DNA from: Cellulosilyticum lentocellum DSM 5427
GTDB taxonomy: Bacteria; Bacillota; Clostridia; Lachnospirales; Cellulosilyticaceae
Direction: 5' to 3'
Length of the DNA stretch: 64,000 bases
NCBI RefSeq assembly: GCF_000178835.2
Contig: NC_015275.1
Span: forward strand, 1,137,001 to 1,201,000
Shown: piece after piece, positions 8,266-17,796 of the stretch
Numbering within the stretch: position 1 is the stretch's first letter
Layout of the letters: each line of letters starts with the position of its first letter
Notes under the pieces: generated by a model
Told to the model about the DNA's origin: nothing
The model's database searches: none
What the model saw: only the letters and a program-made list of their open reading frames with translations
Position numbers and translations under genes: made by a program

Positions 8266-11200
8266 ATGGGAAAAACAATGATGACTGTAGATGGTAACAC
8301 AGCGGCAGCATATATCGCTTATGCGTATACTGATGTGGCAGCTATCTATCCAATTACGCCATCTACACCTATGGCTGAACAAGTAGATGAATGGGCCGCA
8401 CAAGGCAAGAAAAATATATTTGGACAAACTGTCAATGTAGTAGAAATGCAATCTGAAGCAGGGGCTTCAGGGGCTTTTCATGGTTCACTTCAAGCAGGTG
8501 CGTTAACAAGTACCTTCACTGCTTCACAAGGCTTGTTACTTATGATTCCAAATATGTATAAGGTATCCGGAGAGCTTTTACCAGGTGTTTTTCATGTGAG
8601 TGCTAGAGCAATAGCTGCGCAGGCTCTTTCGATTTTTGGTGATCACCAAGATGTTATGGCTACAAGACAAACCGGATGTGCGTTATTTGCAACTAGTTCT
8701 GTTCAAGAGATTATGGACCTAGCACCAGTAGCACATCTTGCGGCTATTAAAGGACGTGTACCCTTTGTTCATTTCTTTGATGGTTTTAGAACTTCACATG
8801 AGATTCAAAAAGTAGAAGCAATTAACTATGAAGATTTAGCAAAGCTAATGCCCATAGAAGAGCTTCAAGCTTTTAGAGATAGAGCTTTATCTCCTAATCA
8901 TCCCGTTATTCGTGGTACAGCGCAAAATCCAGATATTTATTTCCAAACAAGGGAGGCAAGTAATAAATTTTATGAAGCTCTAGTACCTATTGTAGAAGAA
9001 TATATTGAAAAGATGAATGCCCTTACTGGCAGAAAATACGGCCTCTTTGATTATTATGGGGCAGAGGATGCAGAAAATATTATTGTAGCTATGGGGTCTG
9101 TAACAGCTACCATTGCGGAAACTATAGATGCCTTAAATGCTAAAGGACAAAAGCTAGGTCTTGTTAAAGTGCATCTTTATAGACCTTTTTCAGTAGAACA
9201 CTTTCTTAAAGCGGTGCCAAAGAATGTTAGGCGTATATGTGTACTGGATCGTACTAAAGAGCCAGGTGCTATAGGGGAACCACTTTATTTAGATGTACGT
9301 GCTGCTTTCTATGAAAAAGAAGATGCACCCATGATTATTGGTGGTCGTTATGGATTAGGCTCTAAAGATACCACGCCAACAGATATTAAGGCAGTAGTAG
9401 AAAATCTTTTAAGTAGTACACCTAAAAATCAATTCACTGTGAGCATTGATGATGATGTTACGCATACTTCTATTAATACAAAAGAACCACTTAAGCTTCA
9501 AGTGCCGGATTTAGTACGTTGCAAATTCTGGGGACTAGGTTCAGATGGTACAGTTGGGGCTAATAAGCAAGCTATAAAAATTATTGGTAATTATACGGAT
9601 ATGTATGCTCAAGCTTATTTTGACTATGACTCTAAAAAGTCTGGTGGCTTAACCATGTCACATCTTCGTTTTGGTAAAGAACCGATTAATGCACCTTATC
9701 TTATTGATGAAGCAGATTATATTGCTTGCCATAATCAATCTTATATACATCAGTATGATGTTTTAAAAGGACTTAAAAAGGGAGGCATATTCGTTCTTAA
9801 CTGCTTATGGGATGAAAAAGAATTAGAAGAGAATTTATCAACTACCATGAAGCGCACCATCGCAGAAAATGACATCCAATTCTACACTGTAAATGCTGTT
9901 AAAATTGCTTCTGAAATAGGACTGGGTAACCGTATTAATATGATTATGCAAGCAGCCTTCTTTAAGTTAACAGATATTATACCAGAGGCCCAGGCAGCTC
10001 AGTATTTAAAAGAAGCAGTGGTTAAAGCTTATGGGAAAAAAGGTGAAAAGGTCATTAATATGAACTATGCTGCTATTGATAGGGGGCTTGAGGCAGCGAT
10101 AAAAGTTAATGTGCCAGAAAATTGGAAAAAGGGAACAAGTGTAGATGAAAGAGGTTTTGACGAACCTGAATTTGTAACGAAGATATTACGCCCTATGAGT
10201 AGACAAGAAGGCGATAGCCTTCCAGTAAGTACATTTAATGGGATTGAAGATGGTACTTTTCCAAGTGGTAGTGCAGCTTATGAAAAGCGTGGGGTAGCTA
10301 TTAATGTACCAGAGTGGGTTCCCGAGAACTGTATTCAATGTAACCAATGCTCATTTATTTGTCCGCATGCTACAATTAGACCTTATCTTTTAAATACCGA
10401 AGAGGAAAGCGAAAAGCCAGGTAGTTTTGTAACACTTAAGGCCATGGGAAAGGATATGAATGAGTTTGGTTATCGCATTCAAGTTGATACAATGGACTGT
10501 ACAGGCTGTGGTAACTGTGCTGATATTTGTCCAGGTAAAAAAGAAGGTAAGGCCCTTATTATGAAACCACTCCATACTCAGGTAGAAAAGGAAGTACCTA
10601 ACTGGGAATATGCAGTTTCTAAAATTGCCAATAAGGGAGATGTTATGGCACCACATACCGTCAAAGGTAGCCAGTTCAGACAACCTCTTCATGAGTTCTC
10701 AGGTGCTTGCGCAGGCTGTGGTGAAACAGCGTATATTAAAGTCATTACACAGCTTTTCGGAGATCGTATGATGATTGCTAATGCCACTGGTTGTTCTTCT
10801 ATTTGGGGGGCATCTGCGCCTGTTACACCATATACGGTCAATGAAAAAGGCCAAGGACCATCATGGGCCAACTCTTTGTTCGAAGATAATGCTGAATATG
10901 GATTAGGAATGTATCTAGGTGTGAAACAAATGCGAAATAAAATCGAAGACAATATGAGGTCTTTACTAGAACTGCCTATTGGTGAAGATATGAAATCAGC
11001 ATTTAATGAATGGTTAAGTACAAAAGAATCTGGGGCTGAATCTAGAAGAATAAGTGAGCAGGTTCTAGCGGTATTAGAAAAAGACACAACGGCTGACGAA
11101 GCTACTAAAACTTTAATTAATGAGATTAAGGAAAGAAAGGATTATCTTGTTAAACGTTCACAATGGATATTAGGTGGTGACGGCTGGGCTTATGATATTG

Positions 11201-11811
11201 GTTATGGTGGTCTTGACCAAGTCATGGCCTCAGGTGAAGATGTTAATGTGCTTGTATTCGATACTGAGATTTACTCTAATACAGGTGGTCAAGCTTCTAA
11301 ATCTACACCAGCAGCAGCTATTGCCAAATTCGCTGCCTCTGGTAAAAAATCTCGTAAAAAAGACTTAGGTTTAATGATGATAACCTATGGTAATGTGTAT
11401 GTAGCTCAAGTATCTATGGGAGCAGATAAAAATCAATTTATGAAAGCTGTTATAGAAGCAGAAGCACACCCAGGACCATCTATTATTATTGCTTATGCCC
11501 CATGTATTAGTCATGGACTAAGAGAAGGTATGGGCAGAACAACAGCTAATCAGGAACAAGCTGTTAAATGCGGTTACTGGCATTTATATCGTTTTAATCC
11601 ATTGCTTAAAGAACAAGGTAAAAATCCATTTACTTTAGATTCGAAAGAAGCAAAAGAAAGTTTTAGAGATTTCATAATGGCGCAGGTGCGTTATTCAGCT
11701 TTAATGAAACAGTTCCCAGAACATGCTGAGCATTTATTTGAGCTTACTGAGCAATATGCAAAGGAACGTTATGAAAATTATAAACGTTTAGCTGAACAGG
11801 TATACAGCTAG
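8266..11811 (+). CDS. nifJ: Pyruvate:ferredoxin (flavodoxin) oxidoreductase, copy 1
   Basis: A full-length 1181-residue single-chain PFOR, which splits pyruvate and CoA into acetyl-CoA, CO2 and two electrons for ferredoxin. Visible in order: N-terminal pyrimidine-binding domain (MTVDGNTAAAYIAYAYTDVAAIYPITPSTPMAE, VEMQSEAGASGAFHGS), the transketolase C-terminal and gamma domains (RTKEPGAIGEPLYLDV, FWGLGSDGTVGANKQAIKII), two 4Fe-4S motifs (CIQCNQCSFICP at about 689 and CTGCGNCADICP at about 745), and the TPP-binding domain (GACAGCGETAYIK at about 812, NATGCSSIWG, GGDGWAYDIGYGG at about 970). All cluster cysteines are present. It has a GAAAGGAAAG ribosome site and stands alone. A second PFOR of nearly the same length lies 1.5 kb downstream on the same strand; the two align almost without gaps. 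Confidence 0.95.
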   Translation: MGKTMMTVDGNTAAAYIAYAYTDVAAIYPITPSTPMAEQVDEWAAQGKKNIFGQTVNVVEMQSEAGASGAFHGSLQAGALTSTFTASQGLLLMIPNMYKVSGELLPGVFHVSARAIAAQALSIFGDHQDVMATRQTGCALFATSSVQEIMDLAPVAHLAAIKGRVPFVHFFDGFRTSHEIQKVEAINYEDLAKLMPIEELQAFRDRALSPNHPVIRGTAQNPDIYFQTREASNKFYEALVPIVEEYIEKMNALTGRKYGLFDYYGAEDAENIIVAMGSVTATIAETIDALNAKGQKLGLVKVHLYRPFSVEHFLKAVPKNVRRICVLDRTKEPGAIGEPLYLDVRAAFYEKEDAPMIIGGRYGLGSKDTTPTDIKAVVENLLSSTPKNQFTVSIDDDVTHTSINTKEPLKLQVPDLVRCKFWGLGSDGTVGANKQAIKIIGNYTDMYAQAYFDYDSKKSGGLTMSHLRFGKEPINAPYLIDEADYIACHNQSYIHQYDVLKGLKKGGIFVLNCLWDEKELEENLSTTMKRTIAENDIQFYTVNAVKIASEIGLGNRINMIMQAAFFKLTDIIPEAQAAQYLKEAVVKAYGKKGEKVINMNYAAIDRGLEAAIKVNVPENWKKGTSVDERGFDEPEFVTKILRPMSRQEGDSLPVSTFNGIEDGTFPSGSAAYEKRGVAINVPEWVPENCIQCNQCSFICPHATIRPYLLNTEEESEKPGSFVTLKAMGKDMNEFGYRIQVDTMDCTGCGNCADICPGKKEGKALIMKPLHTQVEKEVPNWEYAVSKIANKGDVMAPHTVKGSQFRQPLHEFSGACAGCGETAYIKVITQLFGDRMMIANATGCSSIWGASAPVTPYTVNEKGQGPSWANSLFEDNAEYGLGMYLGVKQMRNKIEDNMRSLLELPIGEDMKSAFNEWLSTKESGAESRRISEQVLAVLEKDTTADEATKTLINEIKERKDYLVKRSQWILGGDGWAYDIGYGGLDQVMASGEDVNVLVFDTEIYSNTGGQASKSTPAAAIAKFAASGKKSRKKDLGLMMITYGNVYVAQVSMGADKNQFMKAVIEAEAHPGPSIIIAYAPCISHGLREGMGRTTANQEQAVKCGYWHLYRFNPLLKEQGKNPFTLDSKEAKESFRDFIMAQVRYSALMKQFPEHAEHLFELTEQYAKERYENYKRLAEQVYS

Positions 11812-11828
11812 GGAAGTTAAAATATATC

Positions 11829-11868
11829 AGAGGAGAAGATATACCAATTAGGTGATATCTTCTCCTTT
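11829..11868 (+). terminator. Hairpin terminator of the first PFOR gene
   Basis: AGGAGAAGATAT (11831-11842) and ATATCTTCTCCT (11855-11866) form a perfect 12-bp stem with a 12-nt loop. The T run after it is short, so termination may be partial. Confidence 0.65.
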
Positions 11869-12121
11869 GCTGTATTAGGAAGACAAGAATTATAAGTGTA
11901 ATGAGAATAAGCCGGTTTATAGGATATAAAAGTAAGATTAATGCATGATTATTTACAATAATATACAATTGTATCATATATTCTATTGATTTAATTTTTT
12001 TTGTAGCATATAGTAGTTTTAGTAGAGTGTATACGAAATAACATTGTACATAATTTCAATCTTGTATAGGGGCCCATAAAGAAAAGAGATATAAATGGGT
12101 AAGCTGATGGGAGGATGTTAT

Positions 12122-12955
12122 ATGAAGTTGTCGGTTTGTTATAATCACATTTTGTTGGCAAGTGAACAAACAGGTTTATCACTTTCGGAGGTATTGAAAA
12201 AAGTAAAAAATATGGGGATTCAATCTGTGGCATGCTCCTATGAAGAGTTAAAGCCTTATACTAGAGAGATGAAAGTATTATTAAAGGCAGTCGAATTGGA
12301 GATTAGTTGTATCTATAAATATTTTGATTTTGGTTATGAGGAAACAGGTGAAGCTGGTTACGGATTAATTGATCTAGCGGAGCATATGGGAGCTAAGTTT
12401 GTACTAGTCATTCCAGGGTTGTTAAAAGAAGAAGTAGGTATCAAACGCGAACAAGCTATAAAGCATATGGTTGAGGCATTAAGATTAATGTGTGATTATG
12501 CCAAGGATAAGGGAATCACTGTTACTTTAGAAGATTATGATAATGTTTGTGCACCTTATACTACAGCAAAAGAAATATTATGGTTTATGGAGCAGGTTCC
12601 AGATTTAAAGCATACTTTTGATACGGGTAACTACAGATATAGAGGTGAAGATGAAATCGAGGCTTTTGAGTTGTTGAAAGACTATATTGTATATGTTCAT
12701 GTAAAAGATAGAAGTACTGCCATGAAGGGAGAAGAAGTGGCTAAGATAGCTGCTGATGGAACGGCCTTGTTTTCAACTCCAGTAGGTTCTGGTGTTATTA
12801 AAATTAAGGAAATACTTGATAAACTAGAATTTATGGGGTATGATGGCACACTTAATATAGAGCATTTTGATGCACCTAATCAACTAGAGTATATAGAACA
12901 ATCTATAAGATGGCTTCTCAAAAATATATCTACCAATTCAGAGAAAAATATATAA
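12122..12955 (+). CDS. Xylose-isomerase-like TIM-barrel protein (sugar phosphate isomerase/epimerase family)
   Basis: The 277-residue protein follows the AP-endonuclease-2/xylose-isomerase-like TIM-barrel pattern: a C-terminal strand set with metal-site candidates ITVTLEDYDN (Glu), DLKHTFDTGNYRYRG (Asp), YVHVKDRS (His/Asp) and GTLNIEHFDAP (Glu). Members isomerise or epimerise sugars, keto-sugars or inositol derivatives; the substrate cannot be read from sequence. The frame extends up to an ATG at 12095, but GGGAGGATG at about 12111-12118 places the start at 12122. It sits between the two PFOR genes and has a different composition from the second PFOR, with no evident shared promoter, so its link to pyruvate metabolism may be positional only. 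Confidence 0.75.
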   Translation: MKLSVCYNHILLASEQTGLSLSEVLKKVKNMGIQSVACSYEELKPYTREMKVLLKAVELEISCIYKYFDFGYEETGEAGYGLIDLAEHMGAKFVLVIPGLLKEEVGIKREQAIKHMVEALRLMCDYAKDKGITVTLEDYDNVCAPYTTAKEILWFMEQVPDLKHTFDTGNYRYRGEDEIEAFELLKDYIVYVHVKDRSTAMKGEEVAKIAADGTALFSTPVGSGVIKIKEILDKLEFMGYDGTLNIEHFDAPNQLEYIEQSIRWLLKNISTNSEKNI

Positions 12956-13279
12956 ATAAAACTATCTCAAAACGAATATATAGATTGTTTTTTAACAATA
13001 AGGATATTAGCAAGAAGTTAGATTCTTAACAATACTAAAGTAAAATATATTAGTTGAGTATAAAAAAGTAATTTTAAACAAGTTATTTAAAAGAAATTGT
13101 CCCTTTTTGCTAGTTAGTTCATGAAGAAATTCTAAATGACCCGATAAATAATTTACAAAAACATAAGATATTGAGTGCAAGATATTTACAAATATTGGCC
13201 AAAAGCGTAAAATTATTTAGAATACTTTAGATAGTATTTGGAATGCTTGTATTATTAATAAATAAAAAGGAGAGATAAT
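12956..13279. other. 324-bp AT-rich intergenic region before the second PFOR gene
   Basis: No gene or terminator is evident. Two small palindromes are present: ATTGTT-TTTT-AACAAT near 12984-12999 and AATACT-TTAGAT-AGTATT at 13221-13238. A -10-like TATTAT at 13250-13255 lies just after the second one, which could be an operator over the promoter of the second PFOR gene. No clear -35 was found. AAAGGAGAG precedes the ATG at 13280. Confidence 0.4.
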
Positions 13280-16200
13280 ATGGGAAAAACGATGATGACT
13301 GTTGATGGTAATACAGCTGCATCTTATGTTGCGTATGCTTTTACTGATGTTGCTGCAATTTATCCAATTACCCCCTCATCAACTATGGCAGAAGTAGTTG
13401 ACGAATGGTCTGCTCAAGGAAGGAAGAATATTTTCGGACAAACTGTTAATGTAGTAGAGATGCAATCTGAAGCAGGAGCTGCGGGGGCTTTCCACGGCTC
13501 ACTTCAAGCTGGAGCTTTAACAACTACTTTTACAGCTTCACAAGGCTTGTTATTAATGATTCCTAATATGTATAAGGTTGCAGGGGAACTTTTACCAGGC
13601 GTTTTCCATGTAAGTGCCCGTGCTCTTGCTGCTCAAGCGCTTAACATTTTTGGCGACCACCAAGACGTTATGGCTACAAGACAAACAGGCTGTGCTATGC
13701 TTGCAACAGGCTCTGTACAAGAAGTTATGGACCTTGCACCAGTGGCTCACCTTGCTGCTATTAAAGGTAGAATTCCTTTTGTACATTTCTTTGATGGCTT
13801 CAGAACTTCACATGAGATTCAAAAAGTAGAAGCAATTGATTATGATGATTTTGCTAAACTAGTAGATCAAGATGCTCTTAAAGCATTTAGAGATAATGCA
13901 CTTTCTCCAAATCATCCTGTAACAAGAGGAACTGCACAAAATCCAGATATTTATTTCCAAACAAGAGAAGCTAGTAATAAATTCTATAATAACTTAGTGC
14001 CTGTTGTTGAAGAATACATAGGAGAAATCAATAAATTAACAGGTAGAAATTATGGTTTATTCAATTATTATGGTGCCGATGATGCAGAAGATATCATTAT
14101 AGCAATGGGTTCTGTAACAGAAACAATTGAACAAACAATTGAAGAACTTAATAAAAAAGGTGCTAAATACGGTGTAGTTAAAGTTCACTTATATAGACCT
14201 TTCTCAACAAAACATTTACTTGCAGCTATTCCAAGCACAGTAAAACGTATTTGTGTATTAGATCGTACAAAAGAACCAGGTTCAGCAGGTGAACCACTTT
14301 ATTTAGATGTATGTTCAGCATTTTATGGAAAAGCTGATGCGCCTACAGTTATTGGTGGACGTTATGGTCTTGGGTCAAAAGATACAACACCAACAGATAT
14401 TAAAGCTGTATTTGATAATTTAGTAAGTGCTCAGCCAAAGACTGGATTTACAGTAGGTATTAATGATGACGTAACATTTACTTCATTAACTTACAAAGAC
14501 GAATTAAGAATTGCTGAGCCAGGTACAGTAAGATGTAAATTCTGGGGTCTTGGTTCTGATGGTACAGTTGGCGCTAACAAGCAAGCCATTAAAATCATTG
14601 GTAATCATACAGATAAATATGCACAAGCATATTTCGCATACGACTCTAAAAAATCAGGTGGAGTAACTATTTCTCACTTACGTTTTGGTGATACACCTAT
14701 TCGTTCAACCTATTTAATTGATGAAGCAGATTATATTGCTTGTCACAATCAATCCTATGTTCATCAATATGATTTATTAAAAGGACTTAAAAAGGGCGGA
14801 GTATTCGTACTTAACTGTATTTGGGATGAAAGTGAATTAGAAGCTAACCTTCCAGCACATATGAAAAAATATATTGCTGACAATGAAATTAGATTTTATA
14901 TTGTTAATGCAACTAAAATAGCAGGAGAAGTAGGCCTTGGTAACCGTATTAATATGGTTATGCAATCAGCATTCTTTAAATTAGCTAATATTATTTCAGA
15001 AGAAGATGCTATTAAATACTTAAAAGAAGCCGTAGTTAAAGCTTACGGTAAAAAAGGCGAAAAAGTTGTTAATATGAATTATGCAGCTATTGACCGTGGT
15101 TTTGAAGCAGCAGTTAAAGTTAATGTTCCAGCTAGCTGGGCAAGCGCAGTAGAAGAAGCGGCAGCAGCAGTAGATGAACCAGAATTCATTACTAACATCT
15201 TACGTCCTATGAATGCTCAAGAAGGAGATAAACTTCCTGTAAGCGCATTTAATGGTCTTGAAGATGGTACTTTTCCAGCAGGAACAGCTGCTTACGAAAA
15301 ACGTGGTATTGCTATTGAAGTACCAGAATGGGAGATTGAAAATTGTATTCAATGTAATCAATGTTCATTTGTTTGTCCACATGCATGTATTAGACCAGTG
15401 CTTTTAACAGAAGAAGAACAAGCAAAAGCACCAGGTACATTTGCTACTAAGAAAGCAATTGGAAAAGGTTTAGAAGGCTTAACTTATAGAATACAAGTGA
15501 GTCCATATGACTGTACAGGTTGTGGCAACTGTGCTGATATTTGTCCAGCTAAAACTAAAGCTTTAGTTATGAAACCATTTGCTTCTCAATCAGAAGTTGA
15601 AGATGCAAACTGGAGCTTTGTTGTGAAAGAAGTAAGTAGTAAAGATGATTTAGATCTTACAATGAACGTTAAAAATAGCCAATTCAAGACACCACTTATT
15701 GAGTTCTCAGGTGCTTGTGCAGGTTGCGGTGAAACAGCTTATATTAAAGTTGTAACACAGCTTTTCGGAGATCGTATGATGATTGCTAATGCTACAGGAT
15801 GTTCTTCTATTTGGGGTGGTTCTGCGCCATCTACACCATATACTACAAATAGCAAGGGTCAAGGACCATCATGGGCAAACTCTTTATTTGAAGATAATGC
15901 TGAATATGGTCTTGGTATGAGTCTTGGTGTTAATCAAATGAGAAATAAATTAGCTAATGTTATGCATGAATTAGTTGACTTAGATATTGATGAAACAGCT
16001 AAAGCAGCATTTAATGAATGGCTAGAAGTAATGAACTTAGGTGAACCTTCTAAAGCTGCAAGTGCTAAAGTATTAGAAGTACTTGAAAATAATACAATTA
16101 CTGATCCAGCAGCTAAAGCACTTCTTGCAGAAATTGAAGATAAGAAAGATTATCTTGTTAAACGTTCTGTATGGATGCTTGGTGGAGATGGTTGGTCATA

Positions 16201-16807
16201 TGATATTGGTTATGGCGGTCTTGATCACGTATTAGCATCAGGTGAAGATGTTAATGTACTAGTATTTGATACAGAAATTTACTCAAACACTGGTGGTCAA
16301 TCTTCTAAAGCAACACCAGCAGCAGCTATTGCAAAATTCGCTGCATCTGGTAAGAAGACACGTAAAAAAGATTTAGGTATGATGATGATGAGCTATGGCA
16401 ATGTTTATGTGGCTCAAGTAGCTATTGGTGCTGATAAGAACCAATTTATGAAAGCTATTATGGAAGCAGAAGCACATCAAGGTCCATCTATTATCATTGC
16501 TTATGCACCATGTATTAGCCATGGACTAAGAGAAGGTATGGGACGTTCTGTTGCTAATGAAGATCAAGCGGTTAAATCTGGTTACTGGCATTTATATCGC
16601 TATAATCCAAATGTTGAAAAAGGTAAAAATCCATTTACCCTTGATTCAAAAGAACCAACAGCTAGCTTCAGAGACTTCATTATGGGGCAAGTACGTTACT
16701 CATCACTTGCTAAACAATATCCAACACAAGCAGAAGAACTTTTTGAGTTAGCAGAAGAAAACGCTAAAGCAAGATATGAATCTTACTTACGTTTAACTGA
16801 CAGATAA
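13280..16807 (+). CDS. nifJ: Pyruvate:ferredoxin (flavodoxin) oxidoreductase, copy 2
   Basis: A second full-length PFOR of 1175 residues with the same domain order as copy 1: pyrimidine-binding domain (PITPSSTMAEVVDEW), gamma domain (FWGLGSDGTVGANKQ), cluster motifs CIQCNQCSFVCP at about 689 and CTGCGNCADICP, and TPP domain (GACAGCGETAYIK, NATGCSSIWGG, GGDGWSYDIGYGG). No key residue is lost. Its codon choice is visibly narrower than copy 1 (repeated use of GCT/GCA, GGT, ACA, CGT, AAA, GAA), as in highly expressed genes, so I infer that this copy carries the main flux. The two copies differ most in the loop near residue 620-630 and near 800 and 940. Likely an old duplication rather than a recent one, because silent positions differ widely. 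Confidence 0.95.
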   Translation: MGKTMMTVDGNTAASYVAYAFTDVAAIYPITPSSTMAEVVDEWSAQGRKNIFGQTVNVVEMQSEAGAAGAFHGSLQAGALTTTFTASQGLLLMIPNMYKVAGELLPGVFHVSARALAAQALNIFGDHQDVMATRQTGCAMLATGSVQEVMDLAPVAHLAAIKGRIPFVHFFDGFRTSHEIQKVEAIDYDDFAKLVDQDALKAFRDNALSPNHPVTRGTAQNPDIYFQTREASNKFYNNLVPVVEEYIGEINKLTGRNYGLFNYYGADDAEDIIIAMGSVTETIEQTIEELNKKGAKYGVVKVHLYRPFSTKHLLAAIPSTVKRICVLDRTKEPGSAGEPLYLDVCSAFYGKADAPTVIGGRYGLGSKDTTPTDIKAVFDNLVSAQPKTGFTVGINDDVTFTSLTYKDELRIAEPGTVRCKFWGLGSDGTVGANKQAIKIIGNHTDKYAQAYFAYDSKKSGGVTISHLRFGDTPIRSTYLIDEADYIACHNQSYVHQYDLLKGLKKGGVFVLNCIWDESELEANLPAHMKKYIADNEIRFYIVNATKIAGEVGLGNRINMVMQSAFFKLANIISEEDAIKYLKEAVVKAYGKKGEKVVNMNYAAIDRGFEAAVKVNVPASWASAVEEAAAAVDEPEFITNILRPMNAQEGDKLPVSAFNGLEDGTFPAGTAAYEKRGIAIEVPEWEIENCIQCNQCSFVCPHACIRPVLLTEEEQAKAPGTFATKKAIGKGLEGLTYRIQVSPYDCTGCGNCADICPAKTKALVMKPFASQSEVEDANWSFVVKEVSSKDDLDLTMNVKNSQFKTPLIEFSGACAGCGETAYIKVVTQLFGDRMMIANATGCSSIWGGSAPSTPYTTNSKGQGPSWANSLFEDNAEYGLGMSLGVNQMRNKLANVMHELVDLDIDETAKAAFNEWLEVMNLGEPSKAASAKVLEVLENNTITDPAAKALLAEIEDKKDYLVKRSVWMLGGDGWSYDIGYGGLDHVLASGEDVNVLVFDTEIYSNTGGQSSKATPAAAIAKFAASGKKTRKKDLGMMMMSYGNVYVAQVAIGADKNQFMKAIMEAEAHQGPSIIIAYAPCISHGLREGMGRSVANEDQAVKSGYWHLYRYNPNVEKGKNPFTLDSKEPTASFRDFIMGQVRYSSLAKQYPTQAEELFELAEENAKARYESYLRLTDR

Positions 16808-16839
16808 TAAGTATAGCTTTTCAATAAAAATAAATAAAA

Positions 16840-16885
16840 ACAGGAGATAGATAACCGAAAGCGTTATTTGTCTCCTGTCTCTTTT
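16840..16885 (+). terminator. Intrinsic terminator of the second PFOR gene
   Basis: CAGGAGA (16841-16847) pairs with TCTCCTG (16871-16877), with an inner GATAAC/GTTAT(T) stem, followed by TCTCTTTTTG. Confidence 0.75.
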
Positions 16886-16935
16886 TGTAGTAAACTCATA
16901 AATAAATAGGTTATAATCATGAGTTTACTACAAAA
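16883..16935. promoter_or_regulatory. 17-bp perfect inverted repeat around a -10-like hexamer
   Basis: TTTTGTAGTAAACTCAT (16883-16899) is repeated in inverted form at 16919-16935. The 19-bp spacer contains TATAAT at 16912-16917, and the right arm touches the AAGGAG ribosome site of the next gene. It may be an operator over the promoter of the 16948 gene or an mRNA stem near its ribosome site; it also overlaps the T run of the preceding terminator by a few bases. Confidence 0.5.
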
Positions 16936-16947
16936 GGAGCAGCTAGC

Positions 16948-17748
16948 ATGAGAATATTGACGTTAAACACACATTCATGGAGAGAAGAGAACCAAGAGGA
17001 AAAAATGAGCTATTTAGCAGAAATCATAAAAGAAAGAGACTATGATATCATTGCACTACAAGAAATTAATCAAAGTACAGCATCACCCTATTTACAAGAT
17101 AGACATTTAAGAAGAGATAATTTTATGGTGGTATTACAGCAATTAATAGAGAAAATAGGTGGGCCAAAGTATAATAGCTTTTGGGACTTATCTAAAGTTG
17201 TTAGAGATGAATATGAAGAAGGGTCTGCTATTTTATGCAAGATGCCGATTACACACACTTCTTGCTTTACAGTAAGTAAGAGTCGAGATAGAGACGATGT
17301 TAAAGCGAGAAAGATTGTTAAAGTAACTGTAACGTATAAAGAACAAGAAATAGATTTATATTCTTGTCATTTAGGTTGGTGGCATGACGAAATAGAGCCT
17401 TTTGAATATCAGTGTGATCGATTAGTAGAAGAAATGGACTCAGATAAACTTAGTCTACTTATGGGTGATTTCAATAATAATGCTAATCTTAGAGAAGAGG
17501 GCTATGATTATCTAATTGATAAAGGATTTTATGATACCTATATTCTAGCAGGAGAAAAAGATCAAGGAGTTACTGTACAGGGAGAAATAGCCGGCTGGAA
17601 AGGTAATAAAGTAGGTTTGCGTATTGATCTTATTTTGGTAAATAAGACGTTAACGGTTAAAAGCTCAAAGGTTATCTTTAATGGAGATTATAAAAATGTA
17701 GTTTCAGATCATTATGGGGTAGAGGTAGAGCTGGAGTTAGAGGACTAA
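16948..17748 (+). CDS. Endonuclease/exonuclease/phosphatase-family protein
   Basis: The 266-residue cytoplasmic protein has the EEP-fold motifs in order: N-terminal LTLNTHSWRE (Asn ligand), DIIALQEINQ (metal Glu at about residue 39), SCHLGWWHDE (catalytic His), LLMGDFNNNA (Asp/Asn) and a C-terminal VVSDHYGVEVELE (Asp-His pair). The family cleaves phosphodiesters in DNA, RNA, lipids or inositol phosphates; the lack of a signal peptide and presence of a GVTVQGEIAGWKGN insert resemble clostridial proteins annotated as nucleases or sphingomyelinase-like hydrolases without experimental support. ATG is 8 bp after AAGGAGC. The gene lies behind the unusual inverted repeat at 16883-16935. Substrate unknown. 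Confidence 0.8.
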   Translation: MRILTLNTHSWREENQEEKMSYLAEIIKERDYDIIALQEINQSTASPYLQDRHLRRDNFMVVLQQLIEKIGGPKYNSFWDLSKVVRDEYEEGSAILCKMPITHTSCFTVSKSRDRDDVKARKIVKVTVTYKEQEIDLYSCHLGWWHDEIEPFEYQCDRLVEEMDSDKLSLLMGDFNNNANLREEGYDYLIDKGFYDTYILAGEKDQGVTVQGEIAGWKGNKVGLRIDLILVNKTLTVKSSKVIFNGDYKNVVSDHYGVEVELELED

Positions 17749-17796
17749 GTGATTTAGAGAGATATTTGGCAGAAATAACAGAATAGGAGAATACAG

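Noticed and set aside
10389-11087. Minus-strand frames of 100 and 132 codons inside the first PFOR gene
   Set aside because: They lie opposite a gene with all motifs intact, lack ribosome sites and resemble no protein.
12984-12999. ATTGTT-TTTT-AACAAT as a Rex redox-repressor site
   Set aside because: The Rex consensus is TTGTTAA-N4-TTAACAA; this palindrome is too short and lies far from the PFOR start.
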